Shown here: positions 16,080 to 25,336 of the stretch, piece after piece
Layout: every line of letters begins with the position of its first letter
Position numbering within the stretch: the stretch's first letter is position 1
DNA from: Coriobacteriaceae bacterium
GTDB lineage: Bacteria > Actinomycetota > Coriobacteriia > Coriobacteriales > Coriobacteriaceae
Direction: 5' to 3'
Assembly: GCA_902399975.1 (NCBI GenBank)
Contig: CABOHA010000001.1
Span: forward strand, 7,314 to 71,313
DNA: 64,000 nucleotides
Made by a program: the position numbers and the translations under genes
The notes under the pieces: model-generated
Told to the model about the DNA's origin: nothing
Database searches by the model: none
Seen by the model: only the letters and a program-made list of their open reading frames with translations

Positions 16080-18347
16080 TTAGTCCAGGTGCCAAATCTC
16101 GTCGTTGTACTGGGAGATCGTACGGTCGGACGAGAAGGTGCCGGCGTTGGCGATGTTGATCAGCGCCTTGCGCATCCAGACATCCTGGTCCTCGTAGTCG
16201 GCCAGCACGCGCTCCTTGGTCTGGATGTATTCCTCAATGTCGAGCAGGGCCATAAACCAGTCCTTGCCCTTAATGTCGTCGTGCAGACGCTGCAGGCGCT
16301 CCGCGTTGCCGGTCGCCATAAAGGCGGGGTTGGTGATGAAGTCCACTAGCAGCTTGATGCCGGGCTTGCGGTAGAGCGCGCCGGCGTCATAGGTGCCGTC
16401 GGCGTAGAGCTGCTCGACCTGCTTGGACGAGGCGCCAAAGGTATAGATGTTCTCGTCGCCCACGAGCTCGGCAATCTCGACGTTGGCGCCGTCGAGCGTG
16501 CACAGGGTCAAGGCGCCGTTGAGCATGAACTTCATGTTGGAGGTACCGCTCGCCTCCTTGGAGGCCAGGCTGATCTGCTCGGAGATGTCGGCAGCGGGAA
16601 TCACGCGCTCGGCGGCGGTGACGTTGTAGTTCTCGATCATGACGACCTGCAGGTAGGGAGCCACGTCGGGGTCGTTGGCGATCCACTGGGAAAGCGTCAG
16701 GATCAGGTGAATGATGTCTTGGGCGATGGTGTAGGCAGGTGCCGCCTTGCCGCCAAAGATGATGGTGACGGGGTGCTCGGGCTTGTTGCCGTTCTTGATG
16801 TCGAGATACTTCCAGATGATGTAGAGCGCGAGCATCTGCTGGCGCTTGTACTCATGGATACGCTTGACCTGAACGTCGATGATGGCGTTGGAGGGAATGG
16901 TCACGCCCTGCTCGAGCGCCATGAACTGGCGCATGATGGTCTTGGCCTCGACCTTGGTAGCGGCCAGGCGCTCAAGAACATCCTTGTCGTCGGCGAACTT
17001 GGCGAGCTTGCTCAGATCGCCGGTGCTGCGCCAGTCGGTGCCGATTACATCGTCGAGCAGGCTGGCGAGCGCGGGGTTGGCCCCATGGATCCAGCGGCGG
17101 AAGGTGATGCCGTTGGTCTTGTTGGAGAACTTCTCGGGATAGATCTCGTAGAACGGATGAAGCTCGGTGTCCTCCAGGATCTTGGTGTGGAGGGCGGCTA
17201 CACCGTTGATGGAGAAGCCAAAGTGGATGTCCATGTGGGCCATGTGGACGGTGTCGTGCTCGTCAATGATGGCGACGCGCGGGTCATCGTGCTCGGCCTT
17301 CGCGATCTCATCGAGCTTGACGATGATGCCGGCGATGGCGGGGGAGACCTTCTGCAGGCTGGCGAGCGGCCACTTCTCGAGCGCCTCGGCAAGAATCGTG
17401 TGGTTAGTGTAGGCGACCATGGAGCGTACGATGGTCACGGCCTCGTCAAACTCGATGTCGTGCTCGGTGGTGAGCAGGCGGATGAGCTCGGGGATGACCA
17501 TGGTGGGGTGTGTGTCGTTGATCTGGACCACGGCGTAGTCGGCCAGGTCGTGCAGGTTGCTGCCGCGCTCGACGGCCTCGTCAATCAGGAGCTGGGCGGC
17601 GTTGCTCACCATGAAGTACTCCTGGTAGATGCGAAGCAGGCGGCCCTGCTCGTCGGAATCGTCGGGGTACAGGAACAGGGTGAGGTTCTTGGCGATTTCG
17701 GTCTTGTCAAAGTCAATAGAGCTGCCGGGGACCAGGCCGTCGTCGACGCTTGCCAAATCGAACAGGCGCAAGCGGTTTTTGGTGGGCTGGCCGTAGCCGG
17801 GCACATCGATGTTGACGAGCTTGGAGGTAACGGCAAAGTCGCCGAACTCGACGGTGTAGGAGCGGTCGTCATCGATCAGGATATCCTGCTCGCCGAGCCA
17901 CTCGTCGGGGACGGCCTTCTGCTGGTTGTCGACAAAGCGCTGGCGGAACAGGCCGTAATGGTAGTTGAGGCCCACGCCGTCGCCGGTAAGGCCCAGCGTG
18001 GCGATGGAATCCAAGAAGCACGCGGCCAGACGGCCCAGGCCGCCGTTGCCGAGCGAAGGCTCGACCTCGAACTCCTCAATCTTATTGAGGTCGTGGCCGG
18101 CGGCGACGAGCTGGTCCTTAACCTCGTCATAGATGCCGAGGTCGATCATATTGTTGATGAGCAGCTTGCCGATCAAAAACTCGGCAGAGATGTAGTAGAG
18201 CTTTTTCTTGCCGTTGTTGAGCGGACAATCGGCAGAGCGCTCCTGCACGAGCTTGACCAGCAGCTTATAAATACGACGGTCATCGAGCTGCTCGAGCGAG
18301 GTTCCAAAGGACTGCTCGGCAAGAGCCGCAAGATTGATACGGGGCAT
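16080..18347 (-). CDS. glgP: Glycogen/maltodextrin phosphorylase
   Basis: The 755-aa enzyme belongs to the alpha-glucan phosphorylase family. It shows LGNGGLGRLAACFLDS in the N-terminal half, QINDTHPTMVIPELIR, and the PLP-lysine region EASGTSNMKFMLNG. It releases glucose-1-phosphate from alpha-1,4-glucan in the cytoplasm. It is somewhat shorter than the 800-840 aa of many homologues. GAGGAAAC lies just before ATG 18347. It is downstream of malQ on the same strand, behind a terminator-like hairpin, so read-through may set its level. With malQ it degrades imported maltodextrin or stored glycogen. Confidence 0.95.
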   Translation of the reverse strand: MPRINLAALAEQSFGTSLEQLDDRRIYKLLVKLVQERSADCPLNNGKKKLYYISAEFLIGKLLINNMIDLGIYDEVKDQLVAAGHDLNKIEEFEVEPSLGNGGLGRLAACFLDSIATLGLTGDGVGLNYHYGLFRQRFVDNQQKAVPDEWLGEQDILIDDDRSYTVEFGDFAVTSKLVNIDVPGYGQPTKNRLRLFDLASVDDGLVPGSSIDFDKTEIAKNLTLFLYPDDSDEQGRLLRIYQEYFMVSNAAQLLIDEAVERGSNLHDLADYAVVQINDTHPTMVIPELIRLLTTEHDIEFDEAVTIVRSMVAYTNHTILAEALEKWPLASLQKVSPAIAGIIVKLDEIAKAEHDDPRVAIIDEHDTVHMAHMDIHFGFSINGVAALHTKILEDTELHPFYEIYPEKFSNKTNGITFRRWIHGANPALASLLDDVIGTDWRSTGDLSKLAKFADDKDVLERLAATKVEAKTIMRQFMALEQGVTIPSNAIIDVQVKRIHEYKRQQMLALYIIWKYLDIKNGNKPEHPVTIIFGGKAAPAYTIAQDIIHLILTLSQWIANDPDVAPYLQVVMIENYNVTAAERVIPAADISEQISLASKEASGTSNMKFMLNGALTLCTLDGANVEIAELVGDENIYTFGASSKQVEQLYADGTYDAGALYRKPGIKLLVDFITNPAFMATGNAERLQRLHDDIKGKDWFMALLDIEEYIQTKERVLADYEDQDVWMRKALINIANAGTFSSDRTISQYNDEIWHLD

Positions 18348-18394
18348 GTTTCCTCCTGTGGTGAGTTGACGACATGTCAGAAATTCAAAAGAAG

Positions 18395-18427
18395 CCCGCG
18401 CGAGGGATTGGGGCGGCCTCGCGCGGG
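18395..18427 (-). terminator. Terminator-like hairpin between malQ and glgP
   Basis: On the minus strand CCCGCGCGAGG pairs with CCTCGCGCGGG (18427-18417 with 18405-18395), followed by CTTCTTTT. It would end or attenuate malQ transcription before glgP. Confidence 0.75.
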
Positions 18428-18475
18428 AAAAGCGGTCGCGTCCGCACGGTGGGGTGGGGTCGGGCGCGGTGGCTC

Positions 18476-19996
18476 CTATTGGGGAAGCTCAATTTCGGCT
18501 TCCGACGGGATGCGGAAGTAGGTTTCGGTCCAGTCGGTGAGCTTGTGCTCGAGCTCGCGGGTGATGGCGCCATCGAGCATGCGCCAGGTCCAGTTGCCGC
18601 CCAGCGTGGCGGGAGTGTTGATGCGCGCCTCGTTGCCCAGGTTGAGCAGGTCTTGCATGGTGTAGATGCAGGTATCGCTCACGCTGGCGGCGATGGTGCG
18701 GTTGAGTGCATCGGCCATGGGCTCGCCGGCCTGCTGGTGGGTGTACAGGGCCGCCTGCTCGCGCTGACGCGGGGTGGCCGTTCCCTCAAACCAACCGCGC
18801 GCCGTCTCGTTGTCGTGGGTGCCCACATAGGCGACGGTGTTGGCAATGTAGTTGTGTGGCAGATAGTACGAGTTGGTGCCCTCAAAGGCGAACTGCAAGA
18901 TCTTCATGCCGGGGAAGCCCGAGTTGTCGCGCATGTCGATGACGCCGGGGGTGAGGAAGCCCAGGTCTTCGGCGATGATGGGTAGCGTGCCGAGCTTTTC
19001 CTCGAGCGTCTTGAAGAACTTGAGGCCGGGGCCCTGCGTCCACGAGCCGTAGGACGAATCGGGTGAGGAGAACGGCACCTCCCAATAGGCCTCGAAGCCG
19101 CGGAAGTGATCCAGGCGGATGACATCGTACATGTCGAGGGCGGCGCGGATGCGGCCCTCCCACCAGGAGAAACCGTCCGACTCCATGGCGTCCCAGTCGT
19201 AGATGGGATTGCCCCAGTACTGGCCGGTGGCAGAGAACTGGTCGGGCGGCGTGCCGGCGACACTCACAGGATTACCGGCGGCGTCGATCTTAAAGAGCTC
19301 GGGCGTGGCCCACATCTCGACGGAGTCGCGTGAGACATAGATTGGCAGATCGCCGATGATCAGGATGTCGCGCTCGTTGGCATAGGCCTTGAGGCGGCTC
19401 CACTGACGATCGAAGAAGTATTGCGTCATCTGGTGGTAGAGCATGCGCGCGGGATGGGCGGCGCAGACCTTGGCAGAGGCCTCACCGCGGGTACGAAGCT
19501 CTGCGGGCCACTCCCAAAATGCCTTGAGGCCGCACTCCTCCTTGACGGTCATGAACTCGCAGTAGGGGATGAGCCAGTCCTCGTTGGCCTGGATAAAGTC
19601 ATCAAAATCGGCCGGCTTGTCGGCAGCAAAGCGCTCAGCGGCGCGGTCGAGAATCTGACGGCGGCCGCCAAAGATAGCGCCGTAGTCGACATTGCTGGGG
19701 TCGGATCCCAGATACACGCCATCGATATCGCGCTGCTCCAGATACCCTGCCTCGATAAGCTCGGCAAAGTCGATAAAGTTGGGGTTGCCTGCGCGGGCCG
19801 AGAACGACTGATAGGGCGAATCGCCATAGCTGGTCGTCGTAAGGGGCAGAATCTGCCAGTAATGTTGTTTGCACGAGGCGAGAAAATCGACGAAGTCGTA
19901 GGCATTCCAGCCAAAGCCGCCGATTCCGTATGGTCCGGGCAGAGATGAGACGGGCATGAGGACGCCGCTTGCACGCTCCATGAATGCGCTCACCAA
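18476..19996 (-). CDS. malQ: 4-alpha-glucanotransferase (amylomaltase)
   Basis: This GH77 enzyme of 506 aa has the typical start ASGVLMPVSSLPGPYGIGGFG (split as ASGVLMPVSS and LPGPYGIGGFG), the DLPIYVSRDSVEMW motif, RLDHFRGFEAYWEVP and IAEDLGFLTPGV with the catalytic acids. It disproportionates maltodextrins. The start is uncertain: GTG 19996 has AGAAGG only three bases upstream, while the ATG at 19981 has it 15 bases upstream. A TTGTTTAAACAT palindrome lies in its promoter at 20080-20091. Confidence 0.94.
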   Translation of the reverse strand: MVSAFMERASGVLMPVSSLPGPYGIGGFGWNAYDFVDFLASCKQHYWQILPLTTTSYGDSPYQSFSARAGNPNFIDFAELIEAGYLEQRDIDGVYLGSDPSNVDYGAIFGGRRQILDRAAERFAADKPADFDDFIQANEDWLIPYCEFMTVKEECGLKAFWEWPAELRTRGEASAKVCAAHPARMLYHQMTQYFFDRQWSRLKAYANERDILIIGDLPIYVSRDSVEMWATPELFKIDAAGNPVSVAGTPPDQFSATGQYWGNPIYDWDAMESDGFSWWEGRIRAALDMYDVIRLDHFRGFEAYWEVPFSSPDSSYGSWTQGPGLKFFKTLEEKLGTLPIIAEDLGFLTPGVIDMRDNSGFPGMKILQFAFEGTNSYYLPHNYIANTVAYVGTHDNETARGWFEGTATPRQREQAALYTHQQAGEPMADALNRTIAASVSDTCIYTMQDLLNLGNEARINTPATLGGNWTWRMLDGAITRELEHKLTDWTETYFRIPSEAEIELPQ

Positions 19997-20066
19997 CCTT
20001 CTTGTTGTGGGGTCGGCCTGCCGATGGGTGTGCAGTCCGCCTCCGATGTTCTGATTCGATACGCCT

Positions 20067-20095
20067 ATTGTAAAACATGTTGTTTAAACATGTAC
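20067..20095 (-). promoter_or_regulatory. malQ promoter with operator-like palindrome
   Basis: On the minus strand a TACAAT -10 (20072-20067) and a GTACAT -35-like box (20095-20090) are 17 bp apart. TTGTTTAAACAT (20080-20091) lies in the spacer, where a bound repressor would block polymerase. Confidence 0.55.
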
Positions 20096-20144
20096 AGGCA
20101 AGATAAAAAAGTTGGAAGTATTTTGGTGAATGGTTACGCGTCAT

Positions 20145-20179
20145 GAAAAAGCCCCGGTCTCACATCGTGAGATCGGGGC
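20145..20179 (-). terminator. Intrinsic terminator of galE
   Basis: On the minus strand GCCCCGATCTCAC pairs with GTGAGACCGGGGC, followed by TTTTT. It lies 23 bases after the galE stop. Confidence 0.9.
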
Positions 20180-20201
20180 AAGAACGGTATGTAGGTTTTT
20201 G

Positions 20202-21263
20202 CTACTCGGCGTCGGCGAAGCCGTTGGGGTTGTGGCTCTGCCAATTCCAGCTGTCGCGGCACATGTCCGCGATATCGTACTGGGCCTTCCAGCCCATCAT
20301 GCGCTCGGCCTTGGAGGCATCGCACCAGTTGGCGGCGATGTCGCCGGCGCGGCGCTCGCGGATCACATAGGGCAGCTCCTTGCCGCAGGCCTTGGAGAAA
20401 GCAGCGACGACCTCGAGTACCGAGGTGCCGGTGCCGGTGCCCAGGTTAAAGATCTCGACGCCGGTCTTGCCGTTCATCCAGTTGAGGGCGGCCACGTGAC
20501 CAGATGCCAGGTCACACACGTGGATGTAGTCGCGCACGCCGGTGCCGTCGGGGGTGGGGTAATCGTTGCCAAAGACCTGAACAGCCTCGAGCTTACCGAC
20601 GGCGACCTGGGCGACGTAAGGCACCAGGTTGTTGGGGATACCCTTGGGGTCCTCGCCAATCAGGCCCGACGGATGGGCGCCGATGGGATTGAAGTAACGG
20701 AGCAGCACGACGTCCCACTCGGGGTCGGCGGTGTGGACGTCCATGAGGATCTGCTCAATCATCCACTTGGTCCAACCATAGGGGTTGGTCGCGGGCTTCT
20801 TGGGGTCCTCTTCGGTGACAGGCGGATTGTCCGGATCGCCGTAGACGGTCGAAGAGCTCGAGAAGATGATGGACTTGCAGCCGTGGTTGCGCATGACATC
20901 GATGAGCACCAGGGTGTTCTCGATGTTGTTGTGGTAGTACTCGACGGGCTTGCTTACCGACTCGCCAACGGCCTTAAAGCCGGCAAAGTGGATGACACGG
21001 TCGATCTGGTGGGTATCGAAGATCTTGTTCATCGCGTCGCGGTCGAGCACGTTGGCCTCGTAGAAGGTGAGGTTCTTGGCGGCCTCGTCGCCCACGATGG
21101 TCTTGACGCGGTCGATGGCAACGGCGCTGGAGTTGGAGAGGTCATCGACGACGACAACCTGGTAGCCGCCCTCGAGCAGCTGAACGACGGTATGCGAGCC
21201 GATAAAGCCGGCGCCGCCGGTAACGAGGACGCAGGTGTCTTTGGGGTCGAGTGCTTTGGACAT
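20202..21263 (-). CDS. galE: UDP-glucose 4-epimerase
   Basis: ATG 21263 has AGGAG six bases upstream and gives 353 aa; the frame is open further upstream without a ribosome site. It is an extended short-chain dehydrogenase with NAD-binding TGGAGFIG, a catalytic Ser in SSSSTVYG and YGWTK (Tyr/Lys pair). It interconverts UDP-glucose and UDP-galactose for the Leloir pathway and cell-surface glycans. It is separated from malQ by a terminator and probably has its own promoter. Confidence 0.94.
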   Translation of the reverse strand: MSKALDPKDTCVLVTGGAGFIGSHTVVQLLEGGYQVVVVDDLSNSSAVAIDRVKTIVGDEAAKNLTFYEANVLDRDAMNKIFDTHQIDRVIHFAGFKAVGESVSKPVEYYHNNIENTLVLIDVMRNHGCKSIIFSSSSTVYGDPDNPPVTEEDPKKPATNPYGWTKWMIEQILMDVHTADPEWDVVLLRYFNPIGAHPSGLIGEDPKGIPNNLVPYVAQVAVGKLEAVQVFGNDYPTPDGTGVRDYIHVCDLASGHVAALNWMNGKTGVEIFNLGTGTGTSVLEVVAAFSKACGKELPYVIRERRAGDIAANWCDASKAERMMGWKAQYDIADMCRDSWNWQSHNPNGFADAE

Positions 21264-21529
21264 GTAGTCTCCTATCGAATCAGGAACACTTCTTGAGGGG
21301 AGTATAGCGCAGGCGGGGACGCCCAAATGGTGCACTGTAGGAAAAGCAGAGGATTATGTTAACGTACTCATATAAGAGCTTGCTCAATTGTTACCTCAAA
21401 TTTGACAATTGCTTACGAGCCGCCGACCTTGTAGTTTCCTGCCGTTCGTGGAAATCGTTGGGACGCGCCATATGTACGCTAATATGTATGAGTTGAGCGA
21501 CATATAAATAAGCATGTAACGGAGTACAT

Positions 21530-22735
21530 ATGTCACCAAACAGCGATTCCATCCTTTCCCAGGAGCTCTCGCGCCGCACTGCCCTTAAGGCCCTGTTCGG
21601 CGCCGCTTCTGCGGCAGTTCTTTTTGGCCTGCCCACTCGCGCCCATGCGGCGGAGGCTTCCAAAGAAACCACCGATAAATTGAATGCCGCCCAGGCCCAA
21701 CTCGACGAGGTTCAGGCCCAGCTCGACAGCATCGCAAATGAGTATGCGGCGCTGGCCAACAAGAATGCCCAGACCCTCAACGACATCGAGAATGTCCAGG
21801 GCAAGATTGACGACACGCAGGCCCAGATCGATGAAAAGAAGGCCGAGCTCAAGAAGAAGCGCAACGACCTTTCCGATCGCGTGGCCGCCAGCTACAAGTC
21901 CGGCGGTACGAACATCCTGTCGCTGCTGCTGGCCTCTGGCTCGTTTGAGGAACTCGTCGCCAACGCGCATTACGTTGAGAAGATCAACAAGAGCGACCGC
22001 GATGCCATCGAGGATATCCAGACGATTCAGGCTGAGCTCGACGCGCAGAAGACCGAGCTCGAAGCACAAAAGGCCAACCTGGAGAAACTCAAGGACCAGC
22101 AGACGGCTCAGATGCAGGATATGCAGGCCAAGCAGCAAGAAGTCCAGACCGTGCTGAACGGTCTTTCCGACGACGTCAAGGAGCTCATGGCTCAGCGCGA
22201 TTCCGAGATTCTCGCTGCCGCCCAGGCCGAGGAGGCCGCTAGGAAGGCCGCCGCTGCCGCGGCCGCCGCGAACAAGAACAATTCCTACTCGGGTGGTTCG
22301 AGCTCGGGCGGTGGATCGTATGCGCCCGGAACTCCGCAGCAGAATGCCGGCTCGGGCAAGCAGCAGGCCGTCGTCAACGCGTGCTACTCCACGCCTTCGC
22401 CGGGTCAGAACTGGTGCGCGGCGTGGGTTACCAATGTCTTCCGCAATGCCGGCGTGGGCTATTTTGGCGGCAACGCGTGTGACATGTTCAACGCCTGGTG
22501 CTATAGCTCCGACCGCTCGGCGCTGCAGGTGGGCATGATCGTGGCCGATTCCTCGCACAGCGGCACGGGTGCTCCGGGCCTTATCTACGGTCATGTGGGT
22601 ATCTACGTTGGCGGCGGCATCGTAATGAGCAACGAGGGCGCCATTACGTCTAAGTCGCTTGATTCGTTCATTAGCTTTTATGGTACTGGCTCTGGCGTGC
22701 GTTGGGGCTGGCTTGGCGGTATTGCGCTGTCGTAA
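21530..22735 (+). CDS. Secreted coiled-coil cell-wall hydrolase with CHAP/NlpC-like domain
   Basis: The 401-aa protein has a twin-arginine-like leader (SRRTALKALFGAASAAVLFG, cleavage probably near AHA-AE at residue 40). A long PcsB/RipA-type coiled coil covers residues ~42-240, followed by an Ala-rich stretch and a Gly/Ser linker. A C-terminal cysteine peptidase-like domain carries NWCAAWV (Cys296) and IYGHVGIYV (His355). Such proteins cleave peptidoglycan at division, often activated through the coiled coil. GGAG precedes the ATG. Hairpin A3 starts nine bases after the stop. Assignment to CHAP versus NlpC/P60 is not certain. Confidence 0.82.
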   Translation: MSPNSDSILSQELSRRTALKALFGAASAAVLFGLPTRAHAAEASKETTDKLNAAQAQLDEVQAQLDSIANEYAALANKNAQTLNDIENVQGKIDDTQAQIDEKKAELKKKRNDLSDRVAASYKSGGTNILSLLLASGSFEELVANAHYVEKINKSDRDAIEDIQTIQAELDAQKTELEAQKANLEKLKDQQTAQMQDMQAKQQEVQTVLNGLSDDVKELMAQRDSEILAAAQAEEAARKAAAAAAAANKNNSYSGGSSSGGGSYAPGTPQQNAGSGKQQAVVNACYSTPSPGQNWCAAWVTNVFRNAGVGYFGGNACDMFNAWCYSSDRSALQVGMIVADSSHSGTGAPGLIYGHVGIYVGGGIVMSNEGAITSKSLDSFISFYGTGSGVRWGWLGGIALS

Positions 22736-22743
22736 AGCCGACT

Positions 22744-22879
22744 GGGCCGCGTGCCCGCCCGCAATATATTTGATTGCCTGCTCGGGCAGTCCTGCGCAAG
22801 ACGAAGGCCACATTAAGTGGCCTTCTTTGCGTGCGGAACTCGCGATCAATCAAATATATTGCGGGCGGGCACGCGGCCC
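22744..22879 (+). repeat. Hairpin family A, copy 3
   Basis: The 33-bp arms 22744-22776 and 22847-22879 are perfectly complementary and unrelated to the arms of copies 1 and 2. The centre (22777-22846) matches copy 2 at almost every position, including inner palindrome AAGGCCACATTAAGTGGCCTT and end GCGTGCGGAACTCGCGA. It begins immediately after the CHAP-like gene. Confidence 0.92.
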
Positions 22880-22931
22880 TCTCGGGTTCGGGGCGCTACG
22901 CACCGGATTGGTTGTCTGAATAAAAGAAAGT

Positions 22932-22960
22932 GAAGGCCCCTTTCGGGGCCTTCTTTTTTA
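22932..22960. terminator. Bidirectional intrinsic terminator between the CHAP-like gene and murB
   Basis: GAAGGCCCC-TTTC-GGGGCCTTC is followed by TTTTTT on the plus strand and preceded by A-rich sequence. It serves the plus-strand gene and possibly murB, whose stop codon overlaps its right edge. Confidence 0.85.
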
Positions 22961-23920
22961 GAGGAATTCGCCGACTCGGTGGACTTCGGGTTCGAGGTCT
23001 ACGTCGAATTGGTCTTTGACGGTTGTTTGGATGTGGCGGATGAGTTCGTCGACATCGGCGGCGGTGGCGTGGTCGGCGTTGACGATGAAGCCGCAGTGCT
23101 TTTCGCTCACCTGCGCGCCGCCGATGGCGTGTCCTCGCAGGCCGGCGTCCATGATGAGCTTGCCGGCAAAGTAGCCCTCGGGGCGCTTGAAGGTGGAGCC
23201 GGCACTCGGCATGTCGAGCGGCTGCTTGTCCTTGCGGCGCTGGCGGTAGTCGTCCATGTCGGCCTTGATCATCGCGGCGTTGCCCGGGGCGAGATTGAAA
23301 GTGGCCGAAAGCACGACGAAACCGTCGTCGGCAATGCGGCTCTTGCGATAGCCCAGGTTGAGCTCATCGACATCGAACTCAATAATGCTGCCGCTACCGC
23401 GGGTGCCGTCGTCGAGCATGCGGGCGGGCTTGTAGACGCGCACGGACTCCAGCACATCGGCCATGCAAGCGCCGTATGCTCCGGCGTTCATGTAGCAGGC
23501 ACCGCCGACCGATCCGGGAATGCCCGAGATGGGCTCCATGCCGGTAAGGCCGGCCTCGGCTGCCGCGGCTGCGACATCGGAAAGCAAGGCGCCGGCTGCC
23601 GCCGTGACGTGCGTGCCGTCGACCGTAATGTCGGAGAGGCCCTCGCCCAGCGCTACGACGACGCCGCGGATGCCCTTGTCGCCGACGAGCAAGTCGGAGC
23701 CGTTGCCCACGATGGTGAGTGGTAGATTGCAGCGATAGCAGGTATCGAGCGTGGCGACGAGGCCCTGCTCAGTATCGGGCGTGACAAAGACGTCGGCCGG
23801 ACCGCCGATCTTAAACGTGGTGTGCTCGCGCATGGGCTCGCTCATCAGCACGTTGTCCTCGCCGGCAACGCCAGCGAGCGCGCACAGCAGGTCCTCGTTA
23901 AAAAAATCGTTCTCGTGCAT
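22958..23920 (-). CDS. murB: UDP-N-acetylenolpyruvoylglucosamine reductase
   Basis: ATG 23920, preceded by AAAGGCGGA, gives 320 aa; upstream in-frame codons lack a ribosome site. The FAD-binding signature (TTFKIGGPADVFV, VGNGSDLLVGD), the catalytic region GIPGSVGGACYMNAGAYG and the C-terminal SAGSTFKRPEG are present. It makes UDP-MurNAc in the cytoplasm, the second step of peptidoglycan precursor synthesis. Confidence 0.95.
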   Translation of the reverse strand: MHENDFFNEDLLCALAGVAGEDNVLMSEPMREHTTFKIGGPADVFVTPDTEQGLVATLDTCYRCNLPLTIVGNGSDLLVGDKGIRGVVVALGEGLSDITVDGTHVTAAAGALLSDVAAAAAEAGLTGMEPISGIPGSVGGACYMNAGAYGACMADVLESVRVYKPARMLDDGTRGSGSIIEFDVDELNLGYRKSRIADDGFVVLSATFNLAPGNAAMIKADMDDYRQRRKDKQPLDMPSAGSTFKRPEGYFAGKLIMDAGLRGHAIGGAQVSEKHCGFIVNADHATAADVDELIRHIQTTVKDQFDVDLEPEVHRVGEFL

Positions 23921-24103
23921 ACGAATATCCGCCTTTTGGTGGTCGTTGTCATCAATCGATTGCAATATACCCCACCCGGACGGATTTGGTGCGCTGGCGG
24001 CGATAAAACAGCCGTCCACCGGATTGGTAAAGTGTTTATCACCGAGGTAGAGGGGTAGTCGCTATACTTTCAAGAGATTGCGCGTAAACCCGGAAGGAGC
24101 GAG

Positions 24104-25132
24104 ATGGCCAACAAAGTCACCCTCAAGCAGATCGCCCAGGAGGTGGGGCTTTCCCCCTCGTCGGTCTCGCTTGTTCTCAATAATCGGCCCTGTCGCATCT
24201 CGGAAGAAAACCGCAAGCTCATCAAAGAGGTCGCGGCGCGCAACCACTATGTTCCCAACCAGATTGCGCGCAGCCTGGTCATGCGCGAGTCGCGCACGCT
24301 GGGCCTTATCGTCCCTAACATCGAGAGCCGCTTTTTTGCCTCGCTCGCCGGTAGCCTGGAAAAGCGCTGCCGCGAGGACGGCTATGCGCTCTTCATTACC
24401 AGCTCGGGCGGAAGCGCCGATGACGATCTGGAGCTGCTGCGCCAGCTGGTGACGCGCGGCGTTGATGGCGTCTTCCTGGTGGTGGGTGACGAGTTCTCCG
24501 ATGACCGCGCCCTGCGCGAAGAGGTCAGCCACCTGCCCATCCCGGCCGTAATGGTCGACCGTGCCATTGAGGGGCTCGAGTGCGACAAGGTGATGTTCGA
24601 CCACGAGATGGGCGGCTATATGGCCACCCGCTATCTGATCGAGCAAGGCCACCGCCGTATTGCCTGCCTGGTTAATGCCCGCCGTTCCAATACGGGTCGC
24701 AAGCGACTTGCCGGCTATGAGCGCGCGCTGCGCGAGGTTGGCCTGCCGATCGACGCGCGTTTGGAGTTTGAGAGCGAGTACTACATTCCGAGCGCATACG
24801 AGGCCTCGGAGGCAGTGCTCGCAACTGACGCCACTGCCGTGTTCGCAAGCTCGGATAACATTGCCCTCGGTTTGCTCAAGCGCTTGCACGAGATGGGGAA
24901 GAGCATCCCGGGCGATATCTCGGTGGTGAGCTATGACAACTCGGCGGCCGACGTTCTCTTTGAGCCGGCACTGACCGCGATTGAGCAGGACCCTGGTGTC
25001 CTTGCGGAGCATGCTTTTGGCTGCATGTCCAAGCGTCTTGCCGGTAGGGGCGGCAGGCGTGCCGAAGAGGTCGTTCTGGAGCCGGAGCTTATCGTTAAGG
25101 ACAGCGTGCTCGAGCTTACTAAACACAACTAA
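24104..25132 (+). CDS. LacI-family transcriptional regulator
   Basis: The 342-aa protein has an N-terminal LacI helix-turn-helix (VTLKQIAQEVGLSPSSVSLVL, residues 3-23, shown split as VTLKQIAQEV and GLSPSSVSLVL) and hinge helix, followed by a periplasmic-binding-protein-like sensor domain. GGAAGGAG lies before the ATG, and a TATACT -10-like box at 24063-24068 suggests its promoter. It precedes the phosphoketolase gene, whose control region carries TAAAACGTTTTA palindromes of the type bound by LacI-family proteins. One site overlaps its own stop codon. The effector is unknown. Confidence 0.9.
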   Translation: MANKVTLKQIAQEVGLSPSSVSLVLNNRPCRISEENRKLIKEVAARNHYVPNQIARSLVMRESRTLGLIVPNIESRFFASLAGSLEKRCREDGYALFITSSGGSADDDLELLRQLVTRGVDGVFLVVGDEFSDDRALREEVSHLPIPAVMVDRAIEGLECDKVMFDHEMGGYMATRYLIEQGHRRIACLVNARRSNTGRKRLAGYERALREVGLPIDARLEFESEYYIPSAYEASEAVLATDATAVFASSDNIALGLLKRLHEMGKSIPGDISVVSYDNSAADVLFEPALTAIEQDPGVLAEHAFGCMSKRLAGRGGRRAEEVVLEPELIVKDSVLELTKHN

Positions 25133-25278
25133 ACACGTTTACCAATTTGCAGAGACCGAATGTGGAGCACCTGTGACAATCAACGCCGCAGGTGAATGTC
25201 GCGTTTTGCTAATCGATGGGATTGATAAGGGTGGTAAAACGTTTTTTCACCATGATAAAACGTTTTAGCAAATATACT
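25130..25278 (+). promoter_or_regulatory. xfp control region: three LacI-type operator-like palindromes and promoter
   Basis: TAAACACGTTTA (25130-25141), TAAAACGTTTTT (25235-25246) and TAAAACGTTTTA (25256-25267) share a central CG. The last two are 21 bp centre to centre, two helical turns. A TATACT -10 lies at 25273-25278 just after the third site; no good -35 is visible. This is a typical repressor arrangement for the adjacent LacI-family protein, possibly also a catabolite-control site. Confidence 0.65.
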
Positions 25279-25336
25279 GGTCCCAACGAAAGGTTGCCGT
25301 ATTGGAGGGTGACCGCACAGCGAAGGGACATAAACA

